The notes beneath the pieces are model-generated. The model made no database searches and was not told the origin of the DNA. It saw nothing but the letters and a program-made list of their open reading frames with translations. Shown here piece by piece: positions 1 through 10,015 of a DNA stretch of 64,000 bases. This DNA is from Bacteroidota bacterium. Lineage in GTDB: Bacteria; Bacteroidota; Bacteroidia; Bacteroidales; B39-G9. The stretch is from assembly GCA_015222055.1 (NCBI GenBank), contig JADFUR010000097.1:1-64000 (forward strand), in the 5' to 3' direction. How positions within the stretch are numbered: the stretch's first letter is position 1; each line of letters begins with the position of its first letter. Both the position numbers and the translations under genes were made by a program.

Positions 1-36
1 ATGGTACTGCATTGCGGGAGAGTAGGTTGTCGCCCT
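1..36 (+). rRNA. rrf: 5S ribosomal RNA, 3' end only
   Basis: The first bases match the conserved 3' part of bacterial 5S rRNA: GGTACTGC, then GCGGGAGAGTAGGT, then GTCGCC. The gene body lies to the left of the window. A strong intrinsic terminator follows within ten bases, as expected at the end of an rRNA operon. The exact 3' end is estimated, because the 5' strand that pairs with it is not visible. Confidence 0.85.
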
Positions 37-44
37 AACTTATT

Positions 45-84
45 AAAAAGCTTTAACTTTTATTAGTTGAAGCTTTTTTTTTTT
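45..84 (+). terminator. Intrinsic terminator of the rRNA operon
   Basis: A 13-bp stem (45-57 with 66-78, one G-U pair) encloses an 8-base loop. The T-rich tract starts in the descending arm and continues to about 84. It lies just after the 5S rRNA end and before the porin gene at 100. Confidence 0.85.
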
Positions 85-85
85 A

Positions 86-93
86 TATATTTG
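86..93 (+). promoter_or_regulatory. Candidate -7 element for the porin gene
   Basis: TATATTTG matches the Bacteroidota -7 consensus TAnnTTTG. It ends only six bases before the ATG at 100, so a transcript from here would have almost no leader. No -33 TTTG is seen at normal spacing, since that position is occupied by the terminator stem. AT-rich sequence makes a chance match possible. Confidence 0.35.
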
Positions 94-99
94 TAGTGA

Positions 100-2163
100 A
101 TGAGAAAGATATTCTTAATATTATTAATATTATTTGGTTTTGCATGTTTTAACTTATATGCATTAGATAATGAATGTTTAAAAAACGGATTTTTTTTTTT
201 AAATATTGATACGATTGTTACTGATACAAATAGTTTAGTAAAGGATAATATAATTATTTCTAATACAGATTCTGTAAATGTTGATACTCTTATATCTTCT
301 TTAGATAAAAATATATGCGAAACAGACACAAGTTTTTCATTATTCAAATATATTAATTCCGATTTTAAAATCGACACTTCTGTTTTATACTCTTGGTTAT
401 TTGGTAATGAAAATTATTTGTTAAAGAGAGTTAGTGTTGATACATCATTAAATTTTTTTCATATTACAAATCCTGTTTATCAAAAGAGTATTTCAAATTC
501 TTTTTTAGGGAATGTTGGACTAGCAAATATTTCGAATATATTTTTTGAGAGAGTTGATGATGATTTTATTTTTTTAAATTCTTATTCGTACTATCTTTTT
601 AAACCTCAAAATATTCTTTATTATAATACAAAAAGACCTTTTACAAATGTAAGTTATAAAAGTGGCTCAGAAAAAGAACAAATATTGCAATTAGCTCATA
701 GTCAGAATATTAACAAGTATTTTAATATTGGACTAAACTATAATTTAATTTCAGCAGAGGGGCACTATCTAAGGCAAGAAGTTAAAAATCATTCCTTAGC
801 ACTTTCTACTTCGTTTATTAGGGAAAGATATTCATTACATGCTAATTTTATAGTTAATAAAATTGATGTTATGGACAATGGAGGGATTATTAATGATTAT
901 TATTTGACTGATACTGTATTAAATGCTAAAGAAATTAATGTAAAACTTTCCGATGCAAGAACTAATATTCAGGAGAAGAATTTTTCTCTTATTCAACAAT
1001 ATAATTTTGGCAATAATTCAAGAAACAATTTTATATCGAGGTTGAAAGGCTGTTTAGTTTATAAGTTAAATTACAGCTCTGATTATAAATTTTATGTAGA
1101 GGAAAAATTACCTACAGATACTAATTATTATCAAAATACTTTTAATAATTCATTAACATATGATTCCGTTTACTATAATAAATTTAGTAATACTGTTGGG
1201 TTTAAATTTGGTGAAAAAAATAATTTAGCTTTAAATGTTTTTTATACATATTTAAAGAGCAATTATTATTATTTTAATATTGATACTTTATTTAACAATT
1301 CTAAATCATATAATATTGATAATGAGTTTTTTACTATAAGCCTTTATAGAAATGAGTTGAAAAGTTTAAGCTTTCGAATTACAGGGAATTATTATTATGA
1401 TGGTTATAATAAAGATAATTATTTAATAAAATATGAGGTAAAGAAATTAATTGGCAATAGAGAGAGACCAACAGAACTTATTTTATCAGGTGCATTTAAA
1501 AACATGCGTAATGATTATTTTTTAGATAATTTTAGGTCCAATCATTTCAAATGGAATAATAAATTTAAGAATAAGGAAGAGAATAGAATTCGATTGCTAT
1601 ATAGCAATACTAGTGCTAAATTAAGAATTGGATTGAATCTGTCCCAAATAAACAATTTTGTATATTTTAATAAAGAAGCTATTCCTAAACAAAATGATGC
1701 AAATATTAATATTTATTCTGCTTTTGTTGATAAAAAGATTACCTTAAATAAATTCAATTTGTTAAATAAAATTGTATATCAATATTCTGATAATGATAAA
1801 GTTATGTCATTGCCAATGATTTCAATATACGAATCAATTTATTATGAAAATTTATTAAAATTCAATAGAACACATGGTAAGATGTTAGCCCAAATAGGTT
1901 TTGATGTTTACTATAATACTAAATTTTATGCACCAGCATATATGCCTTCTTTAGCTCAATTTTATTTGCAGGATGAGAAGCAAATAGGTGATTACCCTTA
2001 TGTTGATTTTTTCATAAACATAAAGATAAAAAGAGCGAGAATATTTTTTAAAGTACAGCATCTTAATTCTGATTTAATTAAAAGAGAATATTTCACAGTT
2101 TTACATTATCCAATGAATGAAAGAAGCATTAAGTTTGGAGTGTCGTGGAGTTTTTATAATTAA
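100..2163 (+). CDS. Putative outer-membrane porin (Porin_10-type)
   Basis: The 687-residue protein begins with a signal peptide (hydrophobic residues 4-20, likely cleavage after Ala21). The rest alternates short aromatic strands and polar turns, as in an outer-membrane beta-barrel, and ends in WSFYN with an aromatic near the C-terminus. It resembles the Bacteroidota putative porin family (Porin_10): the stretch FLGNVGLANISNIFFER followed by a repeated strand pattern is characteristic. The substrate is unknown. The ATG at 100 is the only start that keeps the signal peptide. It follows an rRNA operon terminator and its stop overlaps that of the convergent dehydratase gene by four bases. The family call is from memory of the pattern; the barrel call is safer than the porin call. 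Confidence 0.75.
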   Translation: MRKIFLILLILFGFACFNLYALDNECLKNGFFFLNIDTIVTDTNSLVKDNIIISNTDSVNVDTLISSLDKNICETDTSFSLFKYINSDFKIDTSVLYSWLFGNENYLLKRVSVDTSLNFFHITNPVYQKSISNSFLGNVGLANISNIFFERVDDDFIFLNSYSYYLFKPQNILYYNTKRPFTNVSYKSGSEKEQILQLAHSQNINKYFNIGLNYNLISAEGHYLRQEVKNHSLALSTSFIRERYSLHANFIVNKIDVMDNGGIINDYYLTDTVLNAKEINVKLSDARTNIQEKNFSLIQQYNFGNNSRNNFISRLKGCLVYKLNYSSDYKFYVEEKLPTDTNYYQNTFNNSLTYDSVYYNKFSNTVGFKFGEKNNLALNVFYTYLKSNYYYFNIDTLFNNSKSYNIDNEFFTISLYRNELKSLSFRITGNYYYDGYNKDNYLIKYEVKKLIGNRERPTELILSGAFKNMRNDYFLDNFRSNHFKWNNKFKNKEENRIRLLYSNTSAKLRIGLNLSQINNFVYFNKEAIPKQNDANINIYSAFVDKKITLNKFNLLNKIVYQYSDNDKVMSLPMISIYESIYYENLLKFNRTHGKMLAQIGFDVYYNTKFYAPAYMPSLAQFYLQDEKQIGDYPYVDFFINIKIKRARIFFKVQHLNSDLIKREYFTVLHYPMNERSIKFGVSWSFYN

Positions 2164-3125
2164 GATTTTACAAAATAATGCAAATTTGATAAGTCAACAT
2201 TTCCTCCAGAAAGTATTATTCCAATTTTTTTATTTCTAAACATCTCTTCATTTTCTATTATGGCAGCAAGGGGAACTGCTGATGAGGGTTCAATAATAAT
2301 TTTCATTCGTTCCCAAACTAGTTTCATAGCTTTTATTATTGATTCTTCATGAACAGTAAGAATTTTATCAACATTTTCACAAATAATTTTAAAAGTCATA
2401 TTTCCGAGAGAAGTAAGTAAGCCATCTGCGATTGTTATTGGATTGTCTGAAGGAATTAATTTTTTTTGCGTAAATGATTGATATGCATCGTCGGCATTTT
2501 TGGGTTCGGCACCAAATATTTTAATTTTTTTATTTAAAGCTTTTGTAGCTATTGACGTTCCGCTTAGCAGTCCGCCACCACCTACTGGAGCCATAATAAT
2601 ATCAATGTCGGGGATTTTATTAATAAACTCATAGGCAACAGTGCCTTGTCCACTAATAACATTAAAGTTGTTGTAGGGATGAATAAATGTAGCACCTGTT
2701 TTTTTTACAATTTTATTTAAAGTTGTTTCTCTTGCTTCAAGAGTTGGCTCACAATATGTAATAATTGCCCCATAAGATTTTACGGCTTGTTTTTTTATTT
2801 CTGGTGCGTTTTTTGGCATAACAATATAAGCTTTTGTATTAACAATTTTAGCAGATAAAGCCAAAGCAGCAGCATGATTGCCTGATGAGTGAGTTGCTAC
2901 ACCTTTTTGTAATTCTTTTTTTGATAATGATAGTATTGAATTTATTGCACCTCTAAATTTAAAAGCACCAACTTTTTGAAAATTTTCACATTTGAATAAT
3001 ATATTAGTATTTAATATATTATTAATGTTTTTTGAAGTTAATATAGGTGTATTATGCGAATATTTGTTAATTTTATCATAGGAATTAATAATATTTTGAA
3101 AAGTTGGTGTAATGATATTTGACAT
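2160..3125 (-). CDS. Threonine/serine dehydratase, PLP-dependent
   Basis: This 321-residue protein is a fold-type II PLP enzyme that should deaminate L-threonine or L-serine to the 2-oxo acid and ammonia in the cytoplasm. Lys56 in AFKFRGA is the expected Schiff-base lysine, SGNHAAALA near residue 81 contacts the cofactor, and VGGGGLLSG (181-189) is the phosphate-binding glycine loop. No C-terminal ACT regulatory domain is present, so it fits the short catabolic or serine-racemase-like branch rather than isoleucine-feedback IlvA. Serine racemase or threo-3-hydroxyaspartate ammonia-lyase cannot be excluded. A -7-like element lies about 50 bases upstream. It is transcribed towards the porin gene, with overlapping stops. 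Confidence 0.9.
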   Translation of the reverse strand: MSNIITPTFQNIINSYDKINKYSHNTPILTSKNINNILNTNILFKCENFQKVGAFKFRGAINSILSLSKKELQKGVATHSSGNHAAALALSAKIVNTKAYIVMPKNAPEIKKQAVKSYGAIITYCEPTLEARETTLNKIVKKTGATFIHPYNNFNVISGQGTVAYEFINKIPDIDIIMAPVGGGGLLSGTSIATKALNKKIKIFGAEPKNADDAYQSFTQKKLIPSDNPITIADGLLTSLGNMTFKIICENVDKILTVHEESIIKAMKLVWERMKIIIEPSSAVPLAAIIENEEMFRNKKIGIILSGGNVDLSNLHYFVKS

Positions 3126-3176
3126 TTCTTAAGTATTAATTAGGTGTATTTTTTATAAAATTATAAAATTCTATTA

Positions 3177-3184
3177 CAAATTTA
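3177..3184 (-). promoter_or_regulatory. Candidate -7 element for the dehydratase gene
   Basis: The plus-strand CAAATTTA reads TAAATTTG on the minus strand, matching TAnnTTTG. It would give a leader of about 45 bases before the start at 3125. No clear -33 element is seen. Confidence 0.4.
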
Positions 3185-3264
3185 AATAAAAGATAATAAA
3201 TTCGTATTAAAAAAAATAATTTGCGTTATTTGTAAGTTCTATTTAAAAATATAATAAAAATCAT

Positions 3265-3987
3265 ATGCAGCTAAGGACTGAAAATTTAGTAAAGAAATAT
3301 CGTTCACGGACAGTTGTTAAAGATGTTTCAATTAAAGTTAATCAAGGTGAGATTGTTGGATTGCTAGGACCTAATGGTGCAGGTAAAACTACCTCGTTTT
3401 ATATGATAGTAGGCTTAATTCAGCCTTATTCTGGGAATATATTTTTAGATAATAATAATATTACAAAGGAACCTGTTTATAAGAGAGCAAAATACGGGAT
3501 AAGTTATTTGGCACAAGAGGCTTCAGTTTTTCGTAAATTGAGTGTTGAAGATAATATTAAAGCAGTTCTTGAAATGTCTAAATTTTCAAAAGAGGACCAA
3601 AAAGAAAAGCTAGAATCTTTATTGAGGGAGTTTGGGCTAGGAAGAATTAGAAATAGTCTTGGCATTCAGTTATCTGGAGGAGAAAGACGAAGAACAGAAA
3701 TCGCAAGAGCTTTAGCATTAGAACCTAAATTTATTTTACTTGATGAGCCTTTTGCAGGAGTTGACCCCATTGCCGTAGAAGATATTCAGGCTATTGTAAG
3801 GAAGTTAAAAGATAAAAATATTGGAATATTAATTACAGATCATAATGTACATGAAACATTATCGATAACCGATAGAGCTTATTTGTTATTCGAGGGCAGT
3901 ATATTAAAATCAGGAACGGCTAAAGAATTATCTGAAGATGAGAAAGTTAGGAGTGTCTATTTAGGTAAAAATTTTGAACTGAGGTAA
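3265..3987 (+). CDS. lptB: LPS export ABC transporter ATP-binding protein LptB
   Basis: LptB powers LptFG to pull lipopolysaccharide from the inner membrane onto the Lpt bridge. The 240-residue protein is a single nucleotide-binding domain: Walker A GPNGAGKT at 35-42, signature LSGGE at 136-140, Walker B FILLDE at 156-161, and switch histidine 193 in TDHNVHE. The sequences around [18 protein letters not shown] and [15 protein letters not shown] are typical of LptB and separate it from branched-amino-acid LivG/LivF ATPases. Length matches the family. lptF, lptG, lptA and lptC are not adjacent. The next gene on the strand starts 66 bases downstream. Confidence 0.95.
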   Translation: MQLRTENLVKKYRSRTVVKDVSIKVNQGEIVGLLGPNGAGKTTSFYMIVGLIQPYSGNIFLDNNNITKEPVYKRAKYGISYLAQEASVFRKLSVEDNIKAVLEMSKFSKEDQKEKLESLLREFGLGRIRNSLGIQLSGGERRRTEIARALALEPKFILLDEPFAGVDPIAVEDIQAIVRKLKDKNIGILITDHNVHETLSITDRAYLLFEGSILKSGTAKELSEDEKVRSVYLGKNFELR

Positions 3988-4053
3988 TTTTTTTTAAGCA
4001 GAACTATTACTAACACCTTTATTTAGTCCTTTAACTAATTTTATAATACCGGA

Positions 4054-6531
4054 ATGAGAATTTTAAGATATAAGAGTATTTTTATATTTATTTTTTTTGT
4101 AATTTTTGCTTTCCAAAATGTTGAAGCACAATTGACAAAGATAAGAGGAAGAGTAGTAGATTCTGAAACTAAAGAAGCCATACCTTTTGTAAATATTTCT
4201 TTTAAAGGTACAACAATTGGAACTATCACCGATTTTAAAGGTAATTATTTTATAGAGACGCGAAATCCTTCAGATATTCTGGATGTTTCGTATATGGGTT
4301 ATAAACCGAAGAGTTTTAAAGTAAATAAAAATGTTTTTCAAACAATAAATGTTAAACTTGAAACAGAAAATATTAATTTACAAGAAGTCGTAGTAAAGCC
4401 AGGAGAAAATCCGGCACATCGAGTACTTAGAAAAATTATTGCAAATAAAACCGAAAATAATCCAGGAAAAATAGAAACGTATCAATATGAAGTTTATAAT
4501 AAGATGGAAATTGATATTAACAATATTGACGATGAATTTAAAAAGCAAAAAGTGTTTAAACATTTTCAATTTGTTTTCGATTATGTTGACACTTCTGTAG
4601 TAACCGGAAAATCATATCTTCCTGCTTTTATAACAGAAACATTGTCAGATTATTATTATCAAAAAAGTCCGAAAAAAGAAAAGGAAATTATCAAGGCAAA
4701 CAAGATTTCGGGTGTTGAAAATGAAAGTATATCAAAGTATACAGGACAAATGTATTTAGATGTTAATATCTATGACAATTATATAAATATTTTTGGAAAA
4801 GGTTTTATAAGCCCATTAGCAAAGTTTGGCTTAATGTATTATAAATATTATTTAATTGACAGTTTGTATATTGATAATCAAAGGTGTTATCAAATATCAT
4901 TTAAACCACGGAGGAAACAAGAACCAACATTTACAGGAGATTTTTGGGTTCATGATACAACTTTTGCAATAAAAAAGATAAAAATTAGATTAGCAGAAGA
5001 TGCTAACATAAATTTTGTTAATGATTTTGTTGCAGATCTTGAATACACAAGGGTAAATAATAAAGTCTGGTTTTTAACAAAACAAAAATTATTTGTAGAT
5101 TTTAATATTTCCGATCAAGAAACTGGATTTTTTGGTAGAAAAACAACAACATATAAAAATATTGTTGTGGGGGAAGAAAAAAAGGATAGCTTTTTTAGCA
5201 ATAATGCGAATCAAGAAACAATTACTTTAGATGGTGCATTAGAACTAGATTCTGAATATTGGCAAAAAATCAGACATGAAAAACTTTCCGGAAAAGAAGA
5301 ATCAATATATTGTATGGTTGATTCTATAAAAGAAGTCCCGGTATTTAAGACTTTCGTTGATGTTGTTACGACTTTCGTAACAGGATATTATGTAAAAGAT
5401 TATTTTGAATATGGTCCATATTATACATTTTATAGCTTTAATCCAATTGAGGGTAACAGATTTAAGTTAGGAGGAAGGACAAGCAATCAGTTTAGCACAG
5501 ATTTAATGTTAAATGGTCATCTTGCTTATGGTATTAAAGACGAAAGGGTGAAATATGGATTGGGATTTATGTATATATTTTCAAAAAATCCGCGTGTCTC
5601 AATTGGAGGCTCATACAATCATGATATTGAGCAGTTGGGAAAAAGCCAAAATGCTTTTCTTCAAGATAATATTTTATCATCTGTTCTTGCTCGTGAATAC
5701 AATAAAAAGTTAACAATGGTTAATGAATTTCAAGGTTTTTTTGAGAAAGAGTGGTTTCAAGGTTTTTCGAATAAATTAATTATTAATCATAGAACAATAT
5801 TCGCAACAGAATATGTTCCCTTTATGCATATAAATAATTCAATAGATACAATTAATTATAAAACTTTAGTCTCTTCAGAAATAACTCTAAATTCACGATT
5901 TGCTTATAATGAAAAATTCGTTTCAGGTGAATTTTTACGTACTAGTTTAGGTACTAATTACCCAATTTTTAACCTTGATTTAACTGTAGGTTTAAAAAAT
6001 GTATTAAATAGTGATTATGAATATTATAAGGTTCATTTAAGTGTAGAACATGAATTCCCAATAAATCCTTTTGGGAGGTTTATGTATTTGATTAATGCAG
6101 GAAAATATTTTGGAAGAACTCCATATCCATTTCTTCAATTACACGAAGGGAATGAAACATATGCTTTTGATGATTTTGCATTTAACATGATGAATTATTA
6201 TGAATTTGTGAGTGATAAGTATGTAAGTTTATATGCTGAACACCATTTTGACGGGTTCTTTTTTAATCATTTCCCTTTATTGCGAAAATTAAAATGGAGA
6301 GAAGTTGTTGAAGGAAAGGCATTGATTGGAAGCTTGGATGAACGAAACAGAGATGTTATTGTATTTCCCGAAATTTTAAATGGATTGTCAAAACCTTATT
6401 TTGAGGCAGGTGTTGGCGTTGAGAATATTTTTAAAATTATTAGAATTGATGCAATGTGGAGATTGTCTTATCTTGACAATCCAGATATTCCTAAGTTTGG
6501 TTTAAGAGCAAAATTACAAGTAAGATTTTAA
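4054..6531 (+). CDS. DUF5686 / carboxypeptidase-regulatory-like outer-membrane protein
   Basis: The 825-residue protein has a signal peptide (residues 1-25, ending VEAQ). A carboxypeptidase-regulatory-like beta-sandwich follows at about 28-110: GRVVDSETKEAIPFVNISF, then a GxYFIE turn and a YMGYK segment, the pattern seen at the N-terminus of many TonB-dependent proteins. The long remainder matches the DUF5686 family of Bacteroidota and ends in a strand-rich, barrel-like region closing with LRAKLQVRF. No TonB box or plug domain is visible, so it is not called a TonB receptor. Function is unknown; an outer-membrane location is inferred. It follows lptB and is convergent with the next gene 20 bases downstream. 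Confidence 0.8.
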   Translation: MRILRYKSIFIFIFFVIFAFQNVEAQLTKIRGRVVDSETKEAIPFVNISFKGTTIGTITDFKGNYFIETRNPSDILDVSYMGYKPKSFKVNKNVFQTINVKLETENINLQEVVVKPGENPAHRVLRKIIANKTENNPGKIETYQYEVYNKMEIDINNIDDEFKKQKVFKHFQFVFDYVDTSVVTGKSYLPAFITETLSDYYYQKSPKKEKEIIKANKISGVENESISKYTGQMYLDVNIYDNYINIFGKGFISPLAKFGLMYYKYYLIDSLYIDNQRCYQISFKPRRKQEPTFTGDFWVHDTTFAIKKIKIRLAEDANINFVNDFVADLEYTRVNNKVWFLTKQKLFVDFNISDQETGFFGRKTTTYKNIVVGEEKKDSFFSNNANQETITLDGALELDSEYWQKIRHEKLSGKEESIYCMVDSIKEVPVFKTFVDVVTTFVTGYYVKDYFEYGPYYTFYSFNPIEGNRFKLGGRTSNQFSTDLMLNGHLAYGIKDERVKYGLGFMYIFSKNPRVSIGGSYNHDIEQLGKSQNAFLQDNILSSVLAREYNKKLTMVNEFQGFFEKEWFQGFSNKLIINHRTIFATEYVPFMHINNSIDTINYKTLVSSEITLNSRFAYNEKFVSGEFLRTSLGTNYPIFNLDLTVGLKNVLNSDYEYYKVHLSVEHEFPINPFGRFMYLINAGKYFGRTPYPFLQLHEGNETYAFDDFAFNMMNYYEFVSDKYVSLYAEHHFDGFFFNHFPLLRKLKWREVVEGKALIGSLDERNRDVIVFPEILNGLSKPYFEAGVGVENIFKIIRIDAMWRLSYLDNPDIPKFGLRAKLQVRF

Positions 6532-6551
6532 TAATTTTACTCAGAAAAAGA

Positions 6552-7076
6552 TTACCAAGCATCTTCTTCTGGGACTTCATTTTTGTATTTGTTTTTAAGA
6601 TTGTGAAGATATCGTCCTAATCTTTTGTTTTCTTTATTGCTAATTAGATTTTTGAGTCTGTAAATAGCATTTGTTACCTTTCCTTCAAGAACAATCCTAA
6701 CAAAAGTACCTTTTTCTGTTTTTTTGATATTAACAATTCTTGTACCTTCAAAATTATTATCATTGACATAGGAACGTGCAATTAAAACGTTAGGAATATT
6801 CGTAGTAGTTTCTAAAATTATAGAATCTCCATTATTGTATGTTTCTTTCCAAACAGCATTGCCGTCAATATCTTCAAGCTGAATTATCGTGTCAATATCT
6901 TGTCTCCAGTTTGGTTCTTCATAAGGATTTGTTAAATCAGACCACACAATAAAAAAAGGCTTCTCAATTAATATTTGTCGTTTTATTAAGATGTTTTTTG
7001 GTAAAAAAATTCCCACTAAATAAATTAATAAGAGTATTGCTATTATTATTCCAAAAAATTTAACAATTATTTTCAT
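6552..7076 (-). CDS. SRPBCC-like domain protein with N-terminal membrane anchor
   Basis: The 174-residue protein starts with one hydrophobic helix (about 4-24). An alpha/beta domain follows that looks like the START/SRPBCC ligand-binding fold: an IKRQILIEKPFFIVWSDLTN start, a WRQDID segment, and a long C-terminal helix. The pattern is KRxIxIxxPxxxVWxxLTN, common in small polyketide-cyclase-like proteins. The ligand is unknown. The gene lies about 50 bases downstream of the CoA-transferase gene on the same strand and may be cotranscribed. Fold assignment rests on general pattern, not on catalytic residues. Confidence 0.6.
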   Translation of the reverse strand: MKIIVKFFGIIIAILLLIYLVGIFLPKNILIKRQILIEKPFFIVWSDLTNPYEEPNWRQDIDTIIQLEDIDGNAVWKETYNNGDSIILETTTNIPNVLIARSYVNDNNFEGTRIVNIKKTEKGTFVRIVLEGKVTNAIYRLKNLISNKENKRLGRYLHNLKNKYKNEVPEEDAW

Positions 7077-7127
7077 TTTTATACTTTTGCTGTAAAGTTA
7101 GAGAAAATATTATCTAAAATAGAATTT

Positions 7128-8426
7128 TTAAAACGAATAGATTCGATTCCACCCAAATCGTTCTCGAGCTTCTTTAAAAAGATTTTCTCTATGATTTGGA
7201 TGAGAAATGTTTATTAAAGCGTTGGCTCTTTGCTGCAACGATTTTCCATAAAGGTCTGCAATCCCATATTCAGTGATAATATAATGTGCACTTGGCCTTG
7301 TGGTTACTACTCCTGAACCAACTTTGAGTGTTGATACAATTTTGCTTATTCCATTTTTTGTTACTGACGATAAAGCAATTATTGGTTTACCTCCTTCAGA
7401 AAAAGAAGCCCCACGATTAAAATCAATCTGACCACCAACACCAGAATAATGTTTTGTACCTATTGAATCAGAACAAATTTGACCTGTAATATCAATTTCA
7501 ATAGCACTGTTAATTGCCGTTACCTTAGGATTTTGTCTAATAATGGCTATATCGTTTGTGTAAGCAACGTCCATCATAGCAACTCCCGGATTATCATCAA
7601 TAAAATTGTATAAATTTTGAGAACCCATTAAAAAGGAGGCAATTATTACACCTTTGTTTAGTTTTTTTTCTTCACAAGTTACAATTCCTTTTTCAACTAA
7701 GGGAATTAGTCCGTCGGCAAACATTTCTGTATGAATGCCAAGTTTTTTATGATTACCTAATTGTGAGAGAACAGCATTTGGAATAGCACCAATACCAAGC
7801 TGAAGTGTGGCACCATCTTCTACTAAGGAAGCTACATTTTTTCCAATTTGAATTTCAGTATTTGATGGTTCTGTACACGGAGATGTGTATAGAGGAGAGT
7901 CGTGCTCAACAAAAATATCAAAATTTTTAATAGGTATTTGAGCATCACCAAAAGCACGAGGCATTTTTGAATTGACTTGAGCGATAACAATTTTTGCGTT
8001 TTCTATTGCTGCTAAAGTACAATCTACAGAAGTCCCTATTGAACAATATCCATGCTTGTCGGGAGGAGATATTTGTACTAAAGCAATATCAAGAGGTAAA
8101 ATATTTTGTCTAATAAGTTTGGGCGTTTCGCTTAGGAAAACAGGGATGTAATCTGCTCTGCCATCTTGAGTTGCATTTCTTACATTGGAGCCTACAAAAA
8201 AAGAATTCAATTTAAAAATTCCATCATATTCAGCTTTTGTATATGGAGCATCTCCTTCGGTATGGATATGTATTATTTCAATGTTTTTTAACTCAGGAGC
8301 TCTTTCAACCATTGCATTGATTAGAATTTTTGGTGCACAAGCTACACTATGTATAAAAATTCTATCTCCTGACTTAATAATACGAACTGCTTCTTTTGCT
8401 GAAACAGGATTGAACTGTTTTTGCAT
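7128..8426 (-). CDS. Acetyl-CoA hydrolase/transferase family (4-hydroxybutyrate CoA-transferase-like)
   Basis: The 432-residue protein belongs to family I-like CoA-transferases that pass CoA between acetyl-CoA and a carboxylic acid through a glutamyl-CoA intermediate. Glu234 in GIHTEMFADG is the expected catalytic glutamate. Other landmarks are SPPDKHGYCSIG near 120-131, LQLGIGAIPNAVL near 208-220 and GVGGQIDFNRGA in the C-terminal half. These fit the 4-hydroxybutyrate/acetate CoA-transferase group; succinyl-CoA:acetate transferase is an alternative. The true acid partner cannot be read from sequence. No other fermentation genes are adjacent. Confidence 0.88.
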   Translation of the reverse strand: MQKQFNPVSAKEAVRIIKSGDRIFIHSVACAPKILINAMVERAPELKNIEIIHIHTEGDAPYTKAEYDGIFKLNSFFVGSNVRNATQDGRADYIPVFLSETPKLIRQNILPLDIALVQISPPDKHGYCSIGTSVDCTLAAIENAKIVIAQVNSKMPRAFGDAQIPIKNFDIFVEHDSPLYTSPCTEPSNTEIQIGKNVASLVEDGATLQLGIGAIPNAVLSQLGNHKKLGIHTEMFADGLIPLVEKGIVTCEEKKLNKGVIIASFLMGSQNLYNFIDDNPGVAMMDVAYTNDIAIIRQNPKVTAINSAIEIDITGQICSDSIGTKHYSGVGGQIDFNRGASFSEGGKPIIALSSVTKNGISKIVSTLKVGSGVVTTRPSAHYIITEYGIADLYGKSLQQRANALINISHPNHRENLFKEARERFGWNRIYSF

Positions 8427-8599
8427 CTGTTAGTCTTTAAAAAGTTAACTATATAAAGTTAATGTTTTAAATTTATATTTGAAAATAGGGTTGAATTTTT
8501 TTTTTATTGACAGGATATTATTTTATAAAAAATTGTAATCTGGTTATTAATAGTTTATGAAAAAAAAGGTAAAAAGTCCTATATTTTAATACATTTAAA

Positions 8600-10015
8600 T
8601 TATAACCCTTTACCTTCTAAAACAGTTTTTATTGTATATATCATTATTTTAAGGTCAACATAAAGCGACATGTTTTCGATGTAGATTATGTCATATTTTA
8701 AACGTTCAATCATTTGTTCAACATTTTCGGCATAGCCATAACGTACTTGACCCCATGATGTTATTCCGGGTCTAACTCTTAGTAAATGTTTGTAATGAGG
8801 TGCATTTTGAACTATTTGGTTAATATAAAATTCTCTTTCTGGTCGAGGACCAACAATTGACATGTCTCCTTTTACCACATTGTAAAATTGAGGCAACTCA
8901 TCTAATCGCATTTTTCTAAGAAAATGACCAAAAGTGGTAATTCGTTTATCGTTTTTACTTGAGAGAGCCGGTCCATTTTTTTCAGCATCTACATTCATGG
9001 TTCGAAATTTAAATATTTTAAATGGCTTGCCATAGCGACCTATTCTTTGGTGATTGTAGAAAATTGGACCTTTTGATGTTAGCTTAATTACAATTGTGAT
9101 AAAAATAAATATTGGTATTAATACTATTAAAGCAATTATTGACCCCACAACATCAATAATTCGTTTTAAACTGATTTGCCAAGCAGGCATTAAATCGTGA
9201 GAAATTTGAACCAATGGAGCTCCAAATATTGAAGATATTTTTACTGAACCGGTTATGATATCATAAATATCTGGTATGGCTTCAATTACCACATTAAAGC
9301 CTTCAAGCTTATCAATAATGTTTTTAATTTTACTACGTTCGCTTCGCTCAATAGCAATTATGGTTTCTTCAACTTTGTAATCTTTAATTATTTTAGAAAG
9401 GTCGTCAATACTACCTAAATGTTTTAGATGTTTTTTTATTTGATAATTTGTGTTCCCATTAATATTTACAAATCCAATAAAAGCATTACCTGCTGACTTT
9501 GATTTTGACATTAGGTCTTGATATAGATCAAAAGCTTTTTCGTCACCTCCAATAAGTAAAGTATTAAAGTTGACAATTCCATTCTGAATTTTATGTATTG
9601 TTATTGTTGTTATTATTAATCGTGGAATGTAAGTGAGAAAAAATTGTAATAAATAGAGTACTGTAAAGGAAGAATAATAATTTTTATACGTTGATATAGT
9701 GTCATCAAGAATGAGCACAAAGAAGATAATAATAACACCAATTGTTGTAATAAGGATTGTCGTTCCAAATTCTTTCAATCTTGATTTTCTATAAACATCT
9801 CTGTAATATCCTAATATATAATAGAATAAAATCCACAGACAAGGGATTATAATAAGTCCGAAAAAAAATTTTTCATCTAAAAGAACAGGAACTTTGTGCC
9901 CAAATTTTACAGATTCTATAAATATTTTTCTGTAAATATTAAAAAGGCTCCATGCAGATGCAGCAGCCATGAAATCAAATATTAAATAAATAAATACCTG
10001 CCGCTTGTTATTCAT
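8600..10015 (-). CDS. Exopolysaccharide biosynthesis polyprenyl-phosphate sugar-1-phosphate transferase
   Basis: The 471-residue inner-membrane protein should start exopolysaccharide or O-unit assembly by moving a sugar-1-phosphate from a UDP-sugar to undecaprenyl phosphate. The N-terminal half has about four membrane helices and a CoA-binding-like domain (LLIGGDEKAFDLYQDL and onward), as in WcaJ/PssY proteins. The C-terminal catalytic domain begins with a membrane-reentrant helix (KRIIDVVGSIIALIVLIPIF) and contains FKIFKFRTM, LRKMRLDELPQ and GPRPE, with the catalytic Asp-Glu pair in DELPQ. Its start overlaps the upstream lipoprotein gene by eight bases, so the two are probably translated together. 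Sugar specificity is unknown. Confidence 0.92.
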   Translation of the reverse strand: MNNKRQVFIYLIFDFMAAASAWSLFNIYRKIFIESVKFGHKVPVLLDEKFFFGLIIIPCLWILFYYILGYYRDVYRKSRLKEFGTTILITTIGVIIIFFVLILDDTISTYKNYYSSFTVLYLLQFFLTYIPRLIITTITIHKIQNGIVNFNTLLIGGDEKAFDLYQDLMSKSKSAGNAFIGFVNINGNTNYQIKKHLKHLGSIDDLSKIIKDYKVEETIIAIERSERSKIKNIIDKLEGFNVVIEAIPDIYDIITGSVKISSIFGAPLVQISHDLMPAWQISLKRIIDVVGSIIALIVLIPIFIFITIVIKLTSKGPIFYNHQRIGRYGKPFKIFKFRTMNVDAEKNGPALSSKNDKRITTFGHFLRKMRLDELPQFYNVVKGDMSIVGPRPEREFYINQIVQNAPHYKHLLRVRPGITSWGQVRYGYAENVEQMIERLKYDIIYIENMSLYVDLKIMIYTIKTVLEGKGL

